Shown one piece after another: positions 37,294-46,683 of a stretch of 64,000 bases of DNA (its first letter is position 1; each line of letters begins with the position of its first letter). The position numbers and the translations under genes were made by a program. This DNA is from Singulisphaera sp045290345 (GTDB taxonomy: Bacteria > Planctomycetota > Planctomycetia > Isosphaerales > Isosphaeraceae): the NCBI RefSeq assembly GCF_045290345.1, contig NZ_CP155447.1, positions 10,354,001 through 10,418,000 of the forward strand, read 5' to 3'. Below the pieces are notes generated by a model. It saw only the letters and a program-made list of their open reading frames with translations. It did no database searches and was not told where the DNA came from.

Positions 37294-40200
37294 TTAATCG
37301 TCGTCGGACGGGGCCTCGATGTAGCCGGCCTCCGTCGGAGCCGGGGCCGCGGCGGTCACCGTCGGTTCGACGCGGGCAGTCGCGCCGCGATTACCCAGGA
37401 GGCGAACATTGCCCGCCCCGACCGCGGCTTCGAGGTCGGCGAGCATGCGCTCGTCGTGACGGATCTTCAGCCCCGAGCCGGCCTTGTAGATCGCGCGGCG
37501 GACGCCCGAGAGACCGAGGATCTCGAGGTAGACCTCGAGGTTTCCTGGCCTGATCCGGAACTGACGGAGCAACCGCTGCATCTGTTCGTCCTCGGTCACT
37601 CCCTTGCGCAGGGTAACCACGACCCCGCGTGAGAGTTCAGCCGGCCCTTTGCTCAGGGGGATGATCTTGGAGATCACCAGTTCGGCGGGCTCGCGACGTC
37701 GATCAAGCGCTCCGCGGACGAAGCAGATCAGGTCATTTTTGACCATTTCTTCGGCCTGGGCATACTGCTCGGGCCAGAGCATCGCCGGAACCGAACCGGT
37801 CAAATCCTCAAAGCTGAGCTTGGCCATTCGGGTCAGTCCGGAGCGGCTCTTCTGAACGCTCTTGATTTGCACGCCGGAGATCATCCCTCCCAGGATGACT
37901 TCCGACTTGGCCACGACCGTGGCCAGGCTCGCCACGCTATGCGTGGCCAACGCCTGCAAGAGGCTGGCATGCCGGGCCAACGGGTGACTCGACATGTAGA
38001 AGCCGAGGACCTTCTTCTCCTCGGCCAGACGTTCAACGTCGGGGAGTTCGGGGATGTCAGGGAGGCTCGAAGTGGTGGCTGGCTTGCCATTGCCGTTTTG
38101 AGGGGTCTCGTCGGCGGCCCCTGAAAACGCGTCGAAGAGGCTGCGCTGGCCCCGCTTGCGATCCTCCTGGACCGCTTGCCCTGCCTGTGCCGCTCGGGGC
38201 AAGACAGCCAGCCACTGGCTTCGGCGTGCCCCCAGGCAATCAAACGCGCCGGCCTTGATCAAGGCTTCGACGCAGGACTGACTGACCACGCTCAAAGGAA
38301 CCCGTTCGAAGAGATCATCGAGCCCGGTGTACTTCTCCCCTTTGTCGCGGGCCTTTACAATCTCATCGACCGCCTTGAGTCCGACTCCCTTGATCGCACC
38401 CAGGCCGAAATAGATCTTCCCCTCGGCGGCGACCCGGAACGGGGCCTCACCTTCGTTGATGTTGGGGGGCAATACCTCAAGGCCAAGCTTCTTGCAGTCT
38501 TCGATGTGCTCAACGAGAAATTTTTCCCGCTCGGCCCCGTCCATTTCGGTGGAGAGCAGGGCAGCCATGTACTCGGTGGGATGGTGAGCCTTGAGGTAGG
38601 CCGTCTGGAACAAAACGAGGGCATAGGCCGTCGAGTGCGACTTGTTGAAACCGTAACCGCCGAAGAACTCGATGAGCTCGAAAATCTTGGTCGCGCGATC
38701 CTTCTCCAGGCCGCGCTCGACCGCCCCCTCGACGAACTGCTTCCGTCCCTGGGCGATGGTCTCGGTCTTCTTCTTGGAGATGGCCTTGATGCACGCGTAC
38801 GCTTGTGAGAGCTCGATGCCCCCCAAGCGGTTCAAGATCCGCATGACCTGTTCTTGGTAGACCATGACGCCGTGAGTGTCCTCGAGGACCTCTTTCATCA
38901 CGGCATGTTCATAGACCGCCTGCTTCCGACCATGCTTGACGTCGACGTACTCGTCGACCATACCGCCGTTGAGCGGACCGGGACGGTAGAGAGCCAGGAT
39001 CGCGATCAAGTCGGCGAAGCGGTCAGGCTTCATCTTGACCAGGAGGTCGCGGATCCCCGCCGAGTCGAGCTGAAAGATACCGCGGGCCTCACCTCGCTGG
39101 AGGAGCTGGTAGGTCTCCTCATCGTCGAGCGGCAGGCTGAGCAGGTCGAGCGGCTGCCCGAGCTTCTTCTCGACGAGCTTCACCGCGGCTGCCAGGCTCG
39201 TCAGGTTGCGGAGGCCGAGGAAGTCCATTTTGAGAAGGCCGGCCTTCTCAACGTCGCCCATTTCCCACTGGGTGCTGACGACCTCTTTGTCTTTATCTTT
39301 GTTCGGCAGGCGCTGAAGCGGAACCATGTCGCAGAGCGGGCGGTCGGCGATCACGACGCCCGCGGCATGGGTCCCGACGTTACGTGCGGTCCCTTCCAGC
39401 CGCCTCGCATACTCGTAGAGCTTGGCGATCTCCGGGTCTTCTTCGGTCAGGCGCTTGAGGGCCGGCTCTTCCTTGAAGGCCTCTTCCAGAGTGATGTTCA
39501 GCCGGGTCGGGATCAGCTTGGTGACCTGATCGACCCGGGACAAGGGAATATTCAAGGCACGGCCGACGTCCTTGAGTGCCGCCTTGGCGGCCATCGTGCC
39601 GAAGGTCCCGATCTGGGCGACGTTGGCCGCCCCGTACTTGCCTCGGACGTACTCGATGACCTTGGCCCGCTGCTCGCGGCAAAGGTCGATGTCGATGTCA
39701 GGCGCTTCCGACCGGTTCGGGTCGAGGAACCGCTCGAATAGCAAGTCATACTTGAGCGGATCGACATGGCTCAGGTAGAGCACGTAACTGACCAAGGCCC
39801 CGCACGCCGAACCTCTCGCCGAGTTGGGAATGCCCTCTTCGCGTGCGAAACGGACGAAGTCCCAGACGATCAGGAAGTAGGACGCGAACCCCATCCGGTT
39901 GATGATGCCCAACTCATGGTCGAGCCGTTCTTGGGCCGCGGCCGGAGGATTTTCCCCGAAGCGTTCGATCAGTCCGGTCTGGCAGAGCTCGGCGAGATAG
40001 TCCTCCGGGGTCTTTTCGCCGGGGGGCTTGAATGACGGAAACATCCGCTTGCCAAGGTTCAAGCTCTTATAGTTCTCTTCCACCATCTCCGCGATCCGGA
40101 CCGAGGTGGCCAGCGCCTCCTCGTGGCCGGGCATCGCGGCGTACATCTCCTCGGGGCTGCGAACGTGGAACTGGTCGTTCTCGAACTTCATCCGATTCGG

Positions 40201-40911
40201 GTCGTCGACCGTCTTGCCCGTGTTGATGCAAAGTAGAATATCGTGCGCCTGAGCGTCATCCTGCGTGAGGTAGTGAGCATCACTGGTGGCGACCAAGGGC
40301 AGGCCCTTGCGACGGGCGATATCGATCGCTCCCGCCGCGCAGTCACGCTGAATCTGGATCCCGTTGTCCTGGATCTCGACGAAGAAGTTCTCTTCGCCAA
40401 AGACGCGGACATACCAGTCGCAGAGCTTCTCGGCGTCGGCCGTCTTGCCGTAGAGAATGTGGTCCGAGAACTCGGCCGAGGCGCAGCCCGAGAGACAGAT
40501 GAGCCCCTCGGAGTGCCGCTCGAGGATTTCCTTGTCGATTCGCGGCTTGTAGTAAAACCCTTCGAGGAACGAGGCTGACGAGAGCCGCATGAGGTTGCGG
40601 ACCCCCTCGCCGTTACGAGCCAGCAGGGTGAGGTGGAAGGCGTACTCTTTGCCCGATCCTCCTCCCATGCTTCGCTCGGTCCGATGCCGGGGTGCCACGT
40701 AGGCCTCAAGCCCTACGATCGGCTTGATCCCAACCGATTTCGCCTCGCGCAAGAACTCGACGGCCCCGTAAAGATTGCCGTGATCGGTCACTGCCAAGGC
40801 CGGCATGCCCAATGCCTTCGCCCGCTTGACCAGCGCAGGCAACTTGCTGGCGCCATCGAGCAAACTGTAGTGGCTATGACAATGTAGATGGACGAACGGC
40901 CGGCTGGACAT
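37294..40911 (-). CDS. dnaE: DNA polymerase III subunit alpha
   Basis: A 1205-residue replicative polymerase. The PHP domain opens the protein (FVHLHCHSHYSLLDG, DHGNLYG, TSDAHYL) with its metal-binding His and Asp residues apparently intact. The polymerase core has PDIDIDLC near residues 400-407 (two catalytic Asp) and KMDFLGL (third Asp). GTHAAGVVIAD and GYGFNKSHSTAYALVLFQ are family motifs. The OB-fold (about 980-1060) and a short C-terminal tail follow. It makes the bulk of chromosomal DNA with the beta clamp. It stands alone with no replication neighbours. Confidence 0.97.
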   Translation of the reverse strand: MSSRPFVHLHCHSHYSLLDGASKLPALVKRAKALGMPALAVTDHGNLYGAVEFLREAKSVGIKPIVGLEAYVAPRHRTERSMGGGSGKEYAFHLTLLARNGEGVRNLMRLSSASFLEGFYYKPRIDKEILERHSEGLICLSGCASAEFSDHILYGKTADAEKLCDWYVRVFGEENFFVEIQDNGIQIQRDCAAGAIDIARRKGLPLVATSDAHYLTQDDAQAHDILLCINTGKTVDDPNRMKFENDQFHVRSPEEMYAAMPGHEEALATSVRIAEMVEENYKSLNLGKRMFPSFKPPGEKTPEDYLAELCQTGLIERFGENPPAAAQERLDHELGIINRMGFASYFLIVWDFVRFAREEGIPNSARGSACGALVSYVLYLSHVDPLKYDLLFERFLDPNRSEAPDIDIDLCREQRAKVIEYVRGKYGAANVAQIGTFGTMAAKAALKDVGRALNIPLSRVDQVTKLIPTRLNITLEEAFKEEPALKRLTEEDPEIAKLYEYARRLEGTARNVGTHAAGVVIADRPLCDMVPLQRLPNKDKDKEVVSTQWEMGDVEKAGLLKMDFLGLRNLTSLAAAVKLVEKKLGQPLDLLSLPLDDEETYQLLQRGEARGIFQLDSAGIRDLLVKMKPDRFADLIAILALYRPGPLNGGMVDEYVDVKHGRKQAVYEHAVMKEVLEDTHGVMVYQEQVMRILNRLGGIELSQAYACIKAISKKKTETIAQGRKQFVEGAVERGLEKDRATKIFELIEFFGGYGFNKSHSTAYALVLFQTAYLKAHHPTEYMAALLSTEMDGAEREKFLVEHIEDCKKLGLEVLPPNINEGEAPFRVAAEGKIYFGLGAIKGVGLKAVDEIVKARDKGEKYTGLDDLFERVPLSVVSQSCVEALIKAGAFDCLGARRSQWLAVLPRAAQAGQAVQEDRKRGQRSLFDAFSGAADETPQNGNGKPATTSSLPDIPELPDVERLAEEKKVLGFYMSSHPLARHASLLQALATHSVASLATVVAKSEVILGGMISGVQIKSVQKSRSGLTRMAKLSFEDLTGSVPAMLWPEQYAQAEEMVKNDLICFVRGALDRRREPAELVISKIIPLSKGPAELSRGVVVTLRKGVTEDEQMQRLLRQFRIRPGNLEVYLEILGLSGVRRAIYKAGSGLKIRHDERMLADLEAAVGAGNVRLLGNRGATARVEPTVTAAAPAPTEAGYIEAPSDDD

Positions 40912-41274
40912 CAGACACCTCGGGCGGACCGGGTCCCGCGGCCGGCAGTCGTGCGAGCCGGGACCGCTGAACCTACGCTCAGGTCATTCTAACACAAGGC
41001 ATCCCTGACCCTGAAGGGTGCCTCGACACTTCTTCCTGTATATCGGACGGGCACCGCGACGAACCGCGCAGGTTCTCACCACGATCACGACCAGTGCGAT
41101 CGATCCTCACGACTGGAGGGTTCGAACCAACAGAACGATCGCCCGTGGGACCCAGAATAGCCCCACGGACGATCGTTCTTGGGGAAATTACCGATCGAAT
41201 CCGTGAACGGAAAAGAAGTGGTGGAGGGCGCTCGGGCCCAGATCGGTTATGACGAAACTCGACGTGAAAGGAAC
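40912..41274. other. intergenic region upstream of dnaE
   Basis: 363 bases without a credible gene. The large hairpin at 41132-41179 is the only element noted. The dnaE promoter should lie here. Confidence 0.5.
41132..41179 (-). terminator. large hairpin after the antitoxin-like gene
   Basis: A 10-bp stem AGAACGATCG / CGATCGTTCT, one mismatch, then 7 bp CCGTGGG / CCCACGG, with a 12-base loop. It lies about 95 bases after the stop of the gene at 41275. Weak T-richness on either side makes direction uncertain. Confidence 0.5.
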
Positions 41275-41574
41275 TCAGACGACCGCGAGTTCTTCGACAT
41301 CCTGAACTTCATCTGAATCAACCGAGTCATCCGAAGCGATTGCCGATTCAAGACCTTGGACCAACGCTCCCAGTTGAAGCGCCAGCAGTCGATCGCTCGG
41401 GGTGTGCCCGCGCAACAACTGCAAGAATGCTTCCGCCCCGATCAGTACAGCCTTCGGCTTGCTGTGGATGGTCAGGACAAAACGAGCGTTAGGGTCTTCC
41501 AGTGAATCCAGCACCTTCGGAAGATCGCGGTGAAGTTCTCGACTGCCAATGAAGCGAACGCGAGACTGAGACAT
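41275..41574 (-). CDS. Phd/YefM-like antitoxin, no adjacent toxin
   Basis: A 99-residue protein. Residues 5-60 (FIGSRELHRDLPKVLDSLE, then FVLTIHSKPKAVLIGAEAFLQLL) match the Phd/YefM antitoxin DNA-binding fold, where a short helix and the KPxAVLI strand are typical. The C-terminal tail is very acidic (about 78-99) and would be the toxin-binding part in a TA pair. No toxin gene lies on either side. I start at the ATG at 41574 because GAGG lies 6 bases upstream. Confidence 0.75.
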   Translation of the reverse strand: MSQSRVRFIGSRELHRDLPKVLDSLEDPNARFVLTIHSKPKAVLIGAEAFLQLLRGHTPSDRLLALQLGALVQGLESAIASDDSVDSDEVQDVEELAVV

Positions 41575-42146
41575 CTCCATCCTCGAGGCCTTGAACGGCC
41601 AAATGCTGGGGGAAAAACGAAGTGAGCAGACTTACTCACCCCGGCTTTGATAGGTAAACCCTAGATTAACCGACGTTGAACTTCGCGTCAACTAATTTGG
41701 AGGCGTCACTCCGAGATTCCCAAATCTTTCGGAGTCGCATGGTGCAAGGTTCACGGAAAGCCGTGCCGTCAACGGTTTCCGCTCTGACACATGCCTGACA
41801 TGACTGCTTCATGTCAACCTGCAGACATAAAACAAATCCCGATTCTTCCCAACGGGTTCACGGCTCAGCGAAGCCGAATCGCCCGACGTGAGCGTGCCTG
41901 AGACTGATACGAACCAGGCCTCAACGGGGCGTTCCCATCCCGCGACGAACTCACCGGGCCGCCGTTTTTTTTTGTTGGAGGGCAGGTTCGTATTTTTTTT
42001 CTGTGATGATGATCCCGGGCGTTGGCCCAGGCTGAATTGGAACGCCCCGTCGAGGCGGCCCCGACCTTACAGTCAATAGTTCGAACGCCGGGTTTCGACC
42101 CCGTCGAAGACCACCTGGGACCGCTCAATCGAAAGCGAGTTTGAAC
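41575..42146. other. intergenic region with paired distant repeats
   Basis: About 570 bases. The first half is AT-rich with no element noted. At 41907-42061 there are three interleaved inverted repeat pairs and two long T-runs (see 41907-42061). No coding sequence is seen. Confidence 0.5.
41907..42061. repeat. three interleaved inverted repeats
   Basis: ATACGAACC (41907-41915) pairs with GGTTCGTAT (41985-41993); ACGGGGCGTTCC (41924-41935) pairs with GGAACGCCCCGT (42039-42050); GGGCCGCC (41956-41963) pairs with GGCGGCCC (42054-42061). The order A-B-C-A'-B'-C' cannot fold as simple nested hairpins. T-runs follow the C and A' arms on the plus strand. Confidence 0.55.
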
Positions 42147-43877
42147 TCACGGATCCTTGGTCTTGGCCGCAGGTTCTTCGGCTGGCGTCACGTCGCTCGG
42201 TGCGGGAAGAGGGGTGGGAGAAGCCGCCGCGGCGGGGGGAGCCTTCAGGCCGAACGCGAGAAAGAGTTCGTCCAGATCGGTGTATTTGCCGTAATGCTTG
42301 ACGAGGTCCGCGCGGATATTCGCAGCCTCAACAGAGCGGCCCGATTGCTCTGCCTGCAAGGCGCGACTCAGCAGGCCGGCCACGACCTCGCGGCGTTGCA
42401 GGATGGTCTTTTTGAGGTCGGCAACCCGCTTCTGGGAGAGCAAGAACCAGCCGCGTTCCTCGGCCTCTTCGGGATTGAGCTTGCTGGTCATCTCCTCCCA
42501 ATAACCGATCGCCGCCAGGTCGTTCCCCTCGCTCGCTGCCTTACTCGCCAGTCGATAATAGGCCTGATACGCTCCCTCGGTCGCATTCTTGGGTTCATTG
42601 AACCGCGTCGGCACTGGACTCTCGAGGATCTTGGCCCGATTATCGGCCATCTGGAGCTCGATGCGGTCACGCCAGCCCCGGGTCGTCTTGAGATACGGAT
42701 TCTGTTTGAATCGCTGATCGAGCGGATTCAGATAATCATCACGAGCGGTCATCCAATCGCTCAGCTTCTCGGACGCCATCAACCGCTCGGCCTGATGGTA
42801 GAGGTACGGGGCGCTTGGTGGCCAGAGCATGTAGCCGAGGAAGCCGCCAACCAACACCAGACCGAGAAACAGCAGGACGACCTCGAGTAACGACCGATTC
42901 AGCTCGGGAAGCGTCCACCGCCGTTTGGCCTTGGCCGCCTTGCGAGGTTTCGTCGGTGGAATTTCGGTCCCCGTGCGGGTTGCGAGGCCCGCCCGAGTCG
43001 GGGTGATCGCCTGATCGCCATCAGTCGCCCAGACCATCGCGACGGTATCGCCCCGGCTCGCCTTGTCGCGGATCTCCGCCAAGGATACGGCCAGGGCCGC
43101 CGCGTCCCACGGCCGATCGTTCGGGTCCTTGGCCATCAGTTGCACGACCAGCTTATCGAGGGCCACCGGAATTTCGGCGACCCGGGCGCTGGGACGAGGG
43201 GGCGGCTCGTTCATGTGGCAGTGCATCAGCACAACCGCCGACGATCCCTCGAACGGAGCGCGACCGGTGAGCATCTGGTAGAGGACGACCCCCAGCGCGT
43301 AGAGGTCGGTCTTGTGGCTGACCTCGGGCGTCCCTCGAATCTGCTCGGGGGCCATGTAGGCCGCGGTACCCAGGGTCCGGCCCGTCGCCGTCAGGGCAGT
43401 GGCGTCAAGGTCCTTGGCGATCCCGAAGTCGGTCAGCTTGATCTGACCGTCCTCGGAGACCATCAGGTTCGACGGCTTCAGGTCTCGGTGAACCACACCG
43501 TGCTCGTGCGCATAGTGAAGCGCCTCGCAGGTCTGGATCGCCAGCTCAACGATCTCACGCCAAGGGCGAGGGCCTTCACGGCGAAGCAATTGCTCGAGGG
43601 TCTCTCCCGCGACATACTCCATCGCGAAGTAAGAGGTTCCCTGAGAACGGCCGACCGCCAGAAACCGAACAATGTTCGGGTGACGGAACTGCTTGAGGAT
43701 CTCGGCCTCACGGCGAAATCGCTCGTACGACTTGCTCTTCTGAGTGAGTTCGCCGCTGATCACCTTGACAGCGGCGGGCTTGCCCGTCGCGTCACTGATC
43801 GCGCGGTAGACCACCCCCATGGCCCCCGTGCCGAGAATCGCCTCGATCCGGAAAGAACCGAGCTTTTCGCCGATCAT
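42147..43877 (-). CDS. membrane-anchored Ser/Thr protein kinase
   Basis: A 576-residue PknB-type kinase. The kinase domain (about 8-270) has GTGAMGVVY, Lys38 in AAVKVI, HRDLKPSN with Asp132, DFG with Asp150, and MAPEQ. A linker leads to one membrane helix at about 330-350, then a 200-residue extracytoplasmic region with repeat-like helices (TPR-like in look) and a Pro/Ala-rich tail. It should phosphorylate cytosolic proteins in response to an external cue. The ATG at 43877 (GGGGTG upstream) begins the kinase domain; upstream in-frame sequence is unlike the family. Confidence 0.93.
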   Translation of the reverse strand: MIGEKLGSFRIEAILGTGAMGVVYRAISDATGKPAAVKVISGELTQKSKSYERFRREAEILKQFRHPNIVRFLAVGRSQGTSYFAMEYVAGETLEQLLRREGPRPWREIVELAIQTCEALHYAHEHGVVHRDLKPSNLMVSEDGQIKLTDFGIAKDLDATALTATGRTLGTAAYMAPEQIRGTPEVSHKTDLYALGVVLYQMLTGRAPFEGSSAVVLMHCHMNEPPPRPSARVAEIPVALDKLVVQLMAKDPNDRPWDAAALAVSLAEIRDKASRGDTVAMVWATDGDQAITPTRAGLATRTGTEIPPTKPRKAAKAKRRWTLPELNRSLLEVVLLFLGLVLVGGFLGYMLWPPSAPYLYHQAERLMASEKLSDWMTARDDYLNPLDQRFKQNPYLKTTRGWRDRIELQMADNRAKILESPVPTRFNEPKNATEGAYQAYYRLASKAASEGNDLAAIGYWEEMTSKLNPEEAEERGWFLLSQKRVADLKKTILQRREVVAGLLSRALQAEQSGRSVEAANIRADLVKHYGKYTDLDELFLAFGLKAPPAAAASPTPLPAPSDVTPAEEPAAKTKDP

Positions 43878-44178
43878 AATCGCACCCCGGTATCGCCGGC
43901 CGGGCCTCGTCTCATTACCTGAGCCACCGTGAGTCCACAAGGAAAGGGCCTCACCGCGGTCTCGTCTCGAGGGGAGCCAGTCACGCCGATCACGGCCGAG
44001 GCCGAACGTCGTCGTGCCCATATCTCATCGATTATGCGAGACAGAGGCCGGTCGTTGCGAGGGGTCGCCCCAGAAACTCCGCCGTCGAGGCAGCGTAACC
44101 CGCTTCGACCACGGGGCGACGACCCTGCGGACCCTTGATTCGGGTCCGCGGAGCCGCCCCCGATTGAGGCGTGAGCAT
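43878..44178. other. intergenic region between kinase and phosphorylase genes
   Basis: 301 bases, no gene. A perfect hairpin GCGGACCC / GGGTCCGC (44127-44134 with 44142-44149, 7-base loop) starts 30 bases after the phosphorylase stop and may end that transcript, though no U-tract follows. Confidence 0.45.
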
Positions 44179-46323
44179 TCAGAATTGGGGCATCTGACAC
44201 GACTGCCCACCGGCCGCCGGTAGGTAGCAGTTCTGCACGTAGTCCATAACCATTCGATCGGCGTTGAATCGCCAGGCGAGGGAACGCAGGGCGTTCTTCT
44301 GCCGCTTGATCCAGCCGCGGGGCAACCCGTCGGCGTCGCGATTGTAGAAGAGGGGGATCACCTGGCCCGTGAGGGTCTCACTGAGCGCCTTGTAATCGCG
44401 CTCGTCCTGCACCGCGGGAATCGAATGCGACTGGCCGTAGCCGATCGCGAAACCATTGGTCCCGTCGTACGCTTCGGCCCACCAGCCGTCGAGGATCGAG
44501 AAGTTCAGGGCCCCGTTGAGAAGCGCCTTTTCCCCCGACGTCCCGCTGGCCTCCTGCGGCCGACGCGGGTTGTTCAACCAGACGTCGACCCCTTGAACCA
44601 ACTGACGCGCCACGTTGATGTCATAGTCTTCGACGAAAACGATGCGGTGCGACAGCTCTTCCTTGCGGGTCAGGCGGACGATGTTCTGGATCAGTTCCTT
44701 GCCGAAATGATCCTCGGGGTGGGCCTTGCCTGCGAAGATGAACTGGATCGGCCGATTGCTCGAATGGATCATCTCGACCAAACGTTCGACGTCCTGAAGC
44801 ACCAGCCCAGCGCGTTTGTAGGTCGCGAATCGGCGGGCGAAGCCGATGGTCAACGCGTTAAGGTCGAGCGCGGACTGGGCACGCTGGATCGCAGCTTCAC
44901 CTTCATCGCGCTTTTTGGCCTGCACGGTGAGCCGTCGGCGGACAAAGTCGATCAGCCTTGCCTTCAAGACCTGCTGAGTCTCCCAGAGCTCGGCGTCGTC
45001 CACCGCCTCGATACTCTCCCAGGTCTCAGGATTGCGAGCCTGCTTGAGCCAGTCGGGGCCAAGGTGCCGGCCGAAGAGGAGCTGCATCTGGGGGGCGATC
45101 CAGGTCGGCACGTGGACGCCGTTCGTGATATGGCCGATCGGCACGCTCTCTTCGGGCCGGCTGGGGTAGAGCGGGTGCCACATTCGTCGCGAAACCTGGC
45201 CGTGGAGGGCACTGACCCCGTTGGCATGCCGCGAGAGCTTGAGGGCGAGCACCGTCATGCAGTAGGGTTCGTTGACGTCGGTCGGGTAAACGCGGCCCAG
45301 CCCCATGAAGTCATCGTAAGACAGGTGCAGTGCCTCACGCAGCTTGCCCAGATTCTCCTCAACCAGGGAGGCGGGAAACCGGTCGTGACCGGCGGCCACA
45401 GGCGTGTGGGTCGTGAAGACGGTCATCCGCGCAACGTCGCGGAGGGCTTCGCCGAACGGAATCTCGTTGGCTTCCATCTCGGCCCGGATCAACTCCAGCC
45501 CCGCGAAAGCGCTATGCCCCTCATTGAGGTGCAGCACCGAGGGATGAATCCCGAGTGCATTCAAAACACGGACGCCACCGACGCCCAACAGAAGTTCCTG
45601 ACGGATCCGCACCCGCGCATCGCCACCGTAAAGCCGGGCGGTGAGTGCCAGATCGCTCTCGGAATTCCCGGGTACGTTCGAGTCCAGGAGCAACAAGGTC
45701 GTCCGGCCCACGTTGACCCGCCAGACCCGGGCCTTGAGCACCCCATTGTTCGTCTCAATCGAGATGATCAGGGGAGTCCCGTCGGTTCCCGAGACGGTTT
45801 CGATCGGCAAGAGGTCCGGGTTGGCGTTGAGATACTCCTCTTGCTGCCAGCCGTTGATATCCAGTGACTGGCGGAAATAGCCCTGGTCGTAGAGCAGACC
45901 GATCCCAATCAAGGGAATGCCCAGGTCGCTGGCACTTTTCAAATGGTCGCCGGCGAGCACTCCAAGGCCGCCCGAATAGATCGGAAGGCTCTCGTGAAGG
46001 CCGAATTCCGCGGAAAAATAGGCAATGGGACGCGCCCGCAGATTGGCGGCGTACACCGTCCCCCAGGAATCGGTGTTCTTGAGATATTCGGCAAGACGGC
46101 GAAACGCGTAGTCGATTCGCGAGTCGAGCGCCATCTCGGCGGCCCGACGATCGAGAACTTCCGGTGGCAGGCGTTTCAGGAAATCGATGGGGTTATGATC
46201 GACGCTGCGCCACAACTGGGGATCGAGTTCGCGAAACAGGCTGACCACATTCGGCTGCCAGCACCACCACAAATTCCTCGCCAGTTCACGAAGCTTGTCA
46301 ATCCGCTGCGTCTGACCCACCAT
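44179..46323 (-). CDS. glgP: alpha-glucan (glycogen) phosphorylase
   Basis: A 714-residue GT35 enzyme of the shorter bacterial/archaeal type with the N-terminal DUF3417 domain (LARNLWWCWQP). It contains AYFSAEFGLHESLPIYSGGLGVLAGDH, HLNEGHSAF and EASGTSGEKALLNG; the last holds the Lys expected to bind pyridoxal phosphate. It releases glucose-1-phosphate from glycogen. The start is the ATG at 46323; a GTG at 46335 would add four residues. Confidence 0.95.
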   Translation of the reverse strand: MVGQTQRIDKLRELARNLWWCWQPNVVSLFRELDPQLWRSVDHNPIDFLKRLPPEVLDRRAAEMALDSRIDYAFRRLAEYLKNTDSWGTVYAANLRARPIAYFSAEFGLHESLPIYSGGLGVLAGDHLKSASDLGIPLIGIGLLYDQGYFRQSLDINGWQQEEYLNANPDLLPIETVSGTDGTPLIISIETNNGVLKARVWRVNVGRTTLLLLDSNVPGNSESDLALTARLYGGDARVRIRQELLLGVGGVRVLNALGIHPSVLHLNEGHSAFAGLELIRAEMEANEIPFGEALRDVARMTVFTTHTPVAAGHDRFPASLVEENLGKLREALHLSYDDFMGLGRVYPTDVNEPYCMTVLALKLSRHANGVSALHGQVSRRMWHPLYPSRPEESVPIGHITNGVHVPTWIAPQMQLLFGRHLGPDWLKQARNPETWESIEAVDDAELWETQQVLKARLIDFVRRRLTVQAKKRDEGEAAIQRAQSALDLNALTIGFARRFATYKRAGLVLQDVERLVEMIHSSNRPIQFIFAGKAHPEDHFGKELIQNIVRLTRKEELSHRIVFVEDYDINVARQLVQGVDVWLNNPRRPQEASGTSGEKALLNGALNFSILDGWWAEAYDGTNGFAIGYGQSHSIPAVQDERDYKALSETLTGQVIPLFYNRDADGLPRGWIKRQKNALRSLAWRFNADRMVMDYVQNCYLPAAGGQSCQMPQF

Positions 46324-46683
46324 GGCCGCCCCCACGCGAAATTCAGGATTCGTGAATTCCGAACCTCTCGCAACTCTCGATCCTTCTCATTGGGAGGATA
46401 GTATGGCCAAACCTCGACCAAAAGCCAAGTCCTGGCAAGTTGTTCGGCTTGACCAGGACGATTGAACTGGATCTCCGCAGCCAAGACGCCAGCGGCCTCC
46501 AGTCGAGACTGGGGAACCCGAAAGTCGGTTTCCCAGACGTATTCCCGCTTCCATGCAACAAAGTGCTCACTCGGCGCCTCCTCATCGACATCGGCTGGAG
46601 CCGGGGTAGATCACCCGGCCCCAGCCGATGACGCGAGCCCGTTCAAGTCGCGGGTCGAATGGAATCGGAGCCACGGTTTCCAA
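46324..46683. other. intergenic region with a strong hairpin
   Basis: 360 bases, no gene. The hairpin at 46591-46628 is the one clear element. The glgP promoter should lie here. Confidence 0.5.
46591..46628 (-). terminator. hairpin after the DUF1559 gene at 46684
   Basis: TCGGCTGG / CCAGCCGA and GCCGGG / CCCGGC are stacked with one A-C mismatch and an 8-base loop. It begins 56 bases after the stop. It lacks a U-tract, so it may act with Rho or protect the 3' end. Confidence 0.5.

Noticed and set aside
44425..45867. Long open frame (480 codons) opposite glgP.
   Set aside because: Antisense shadow; composition is that of a reverse-complemented coding gene.
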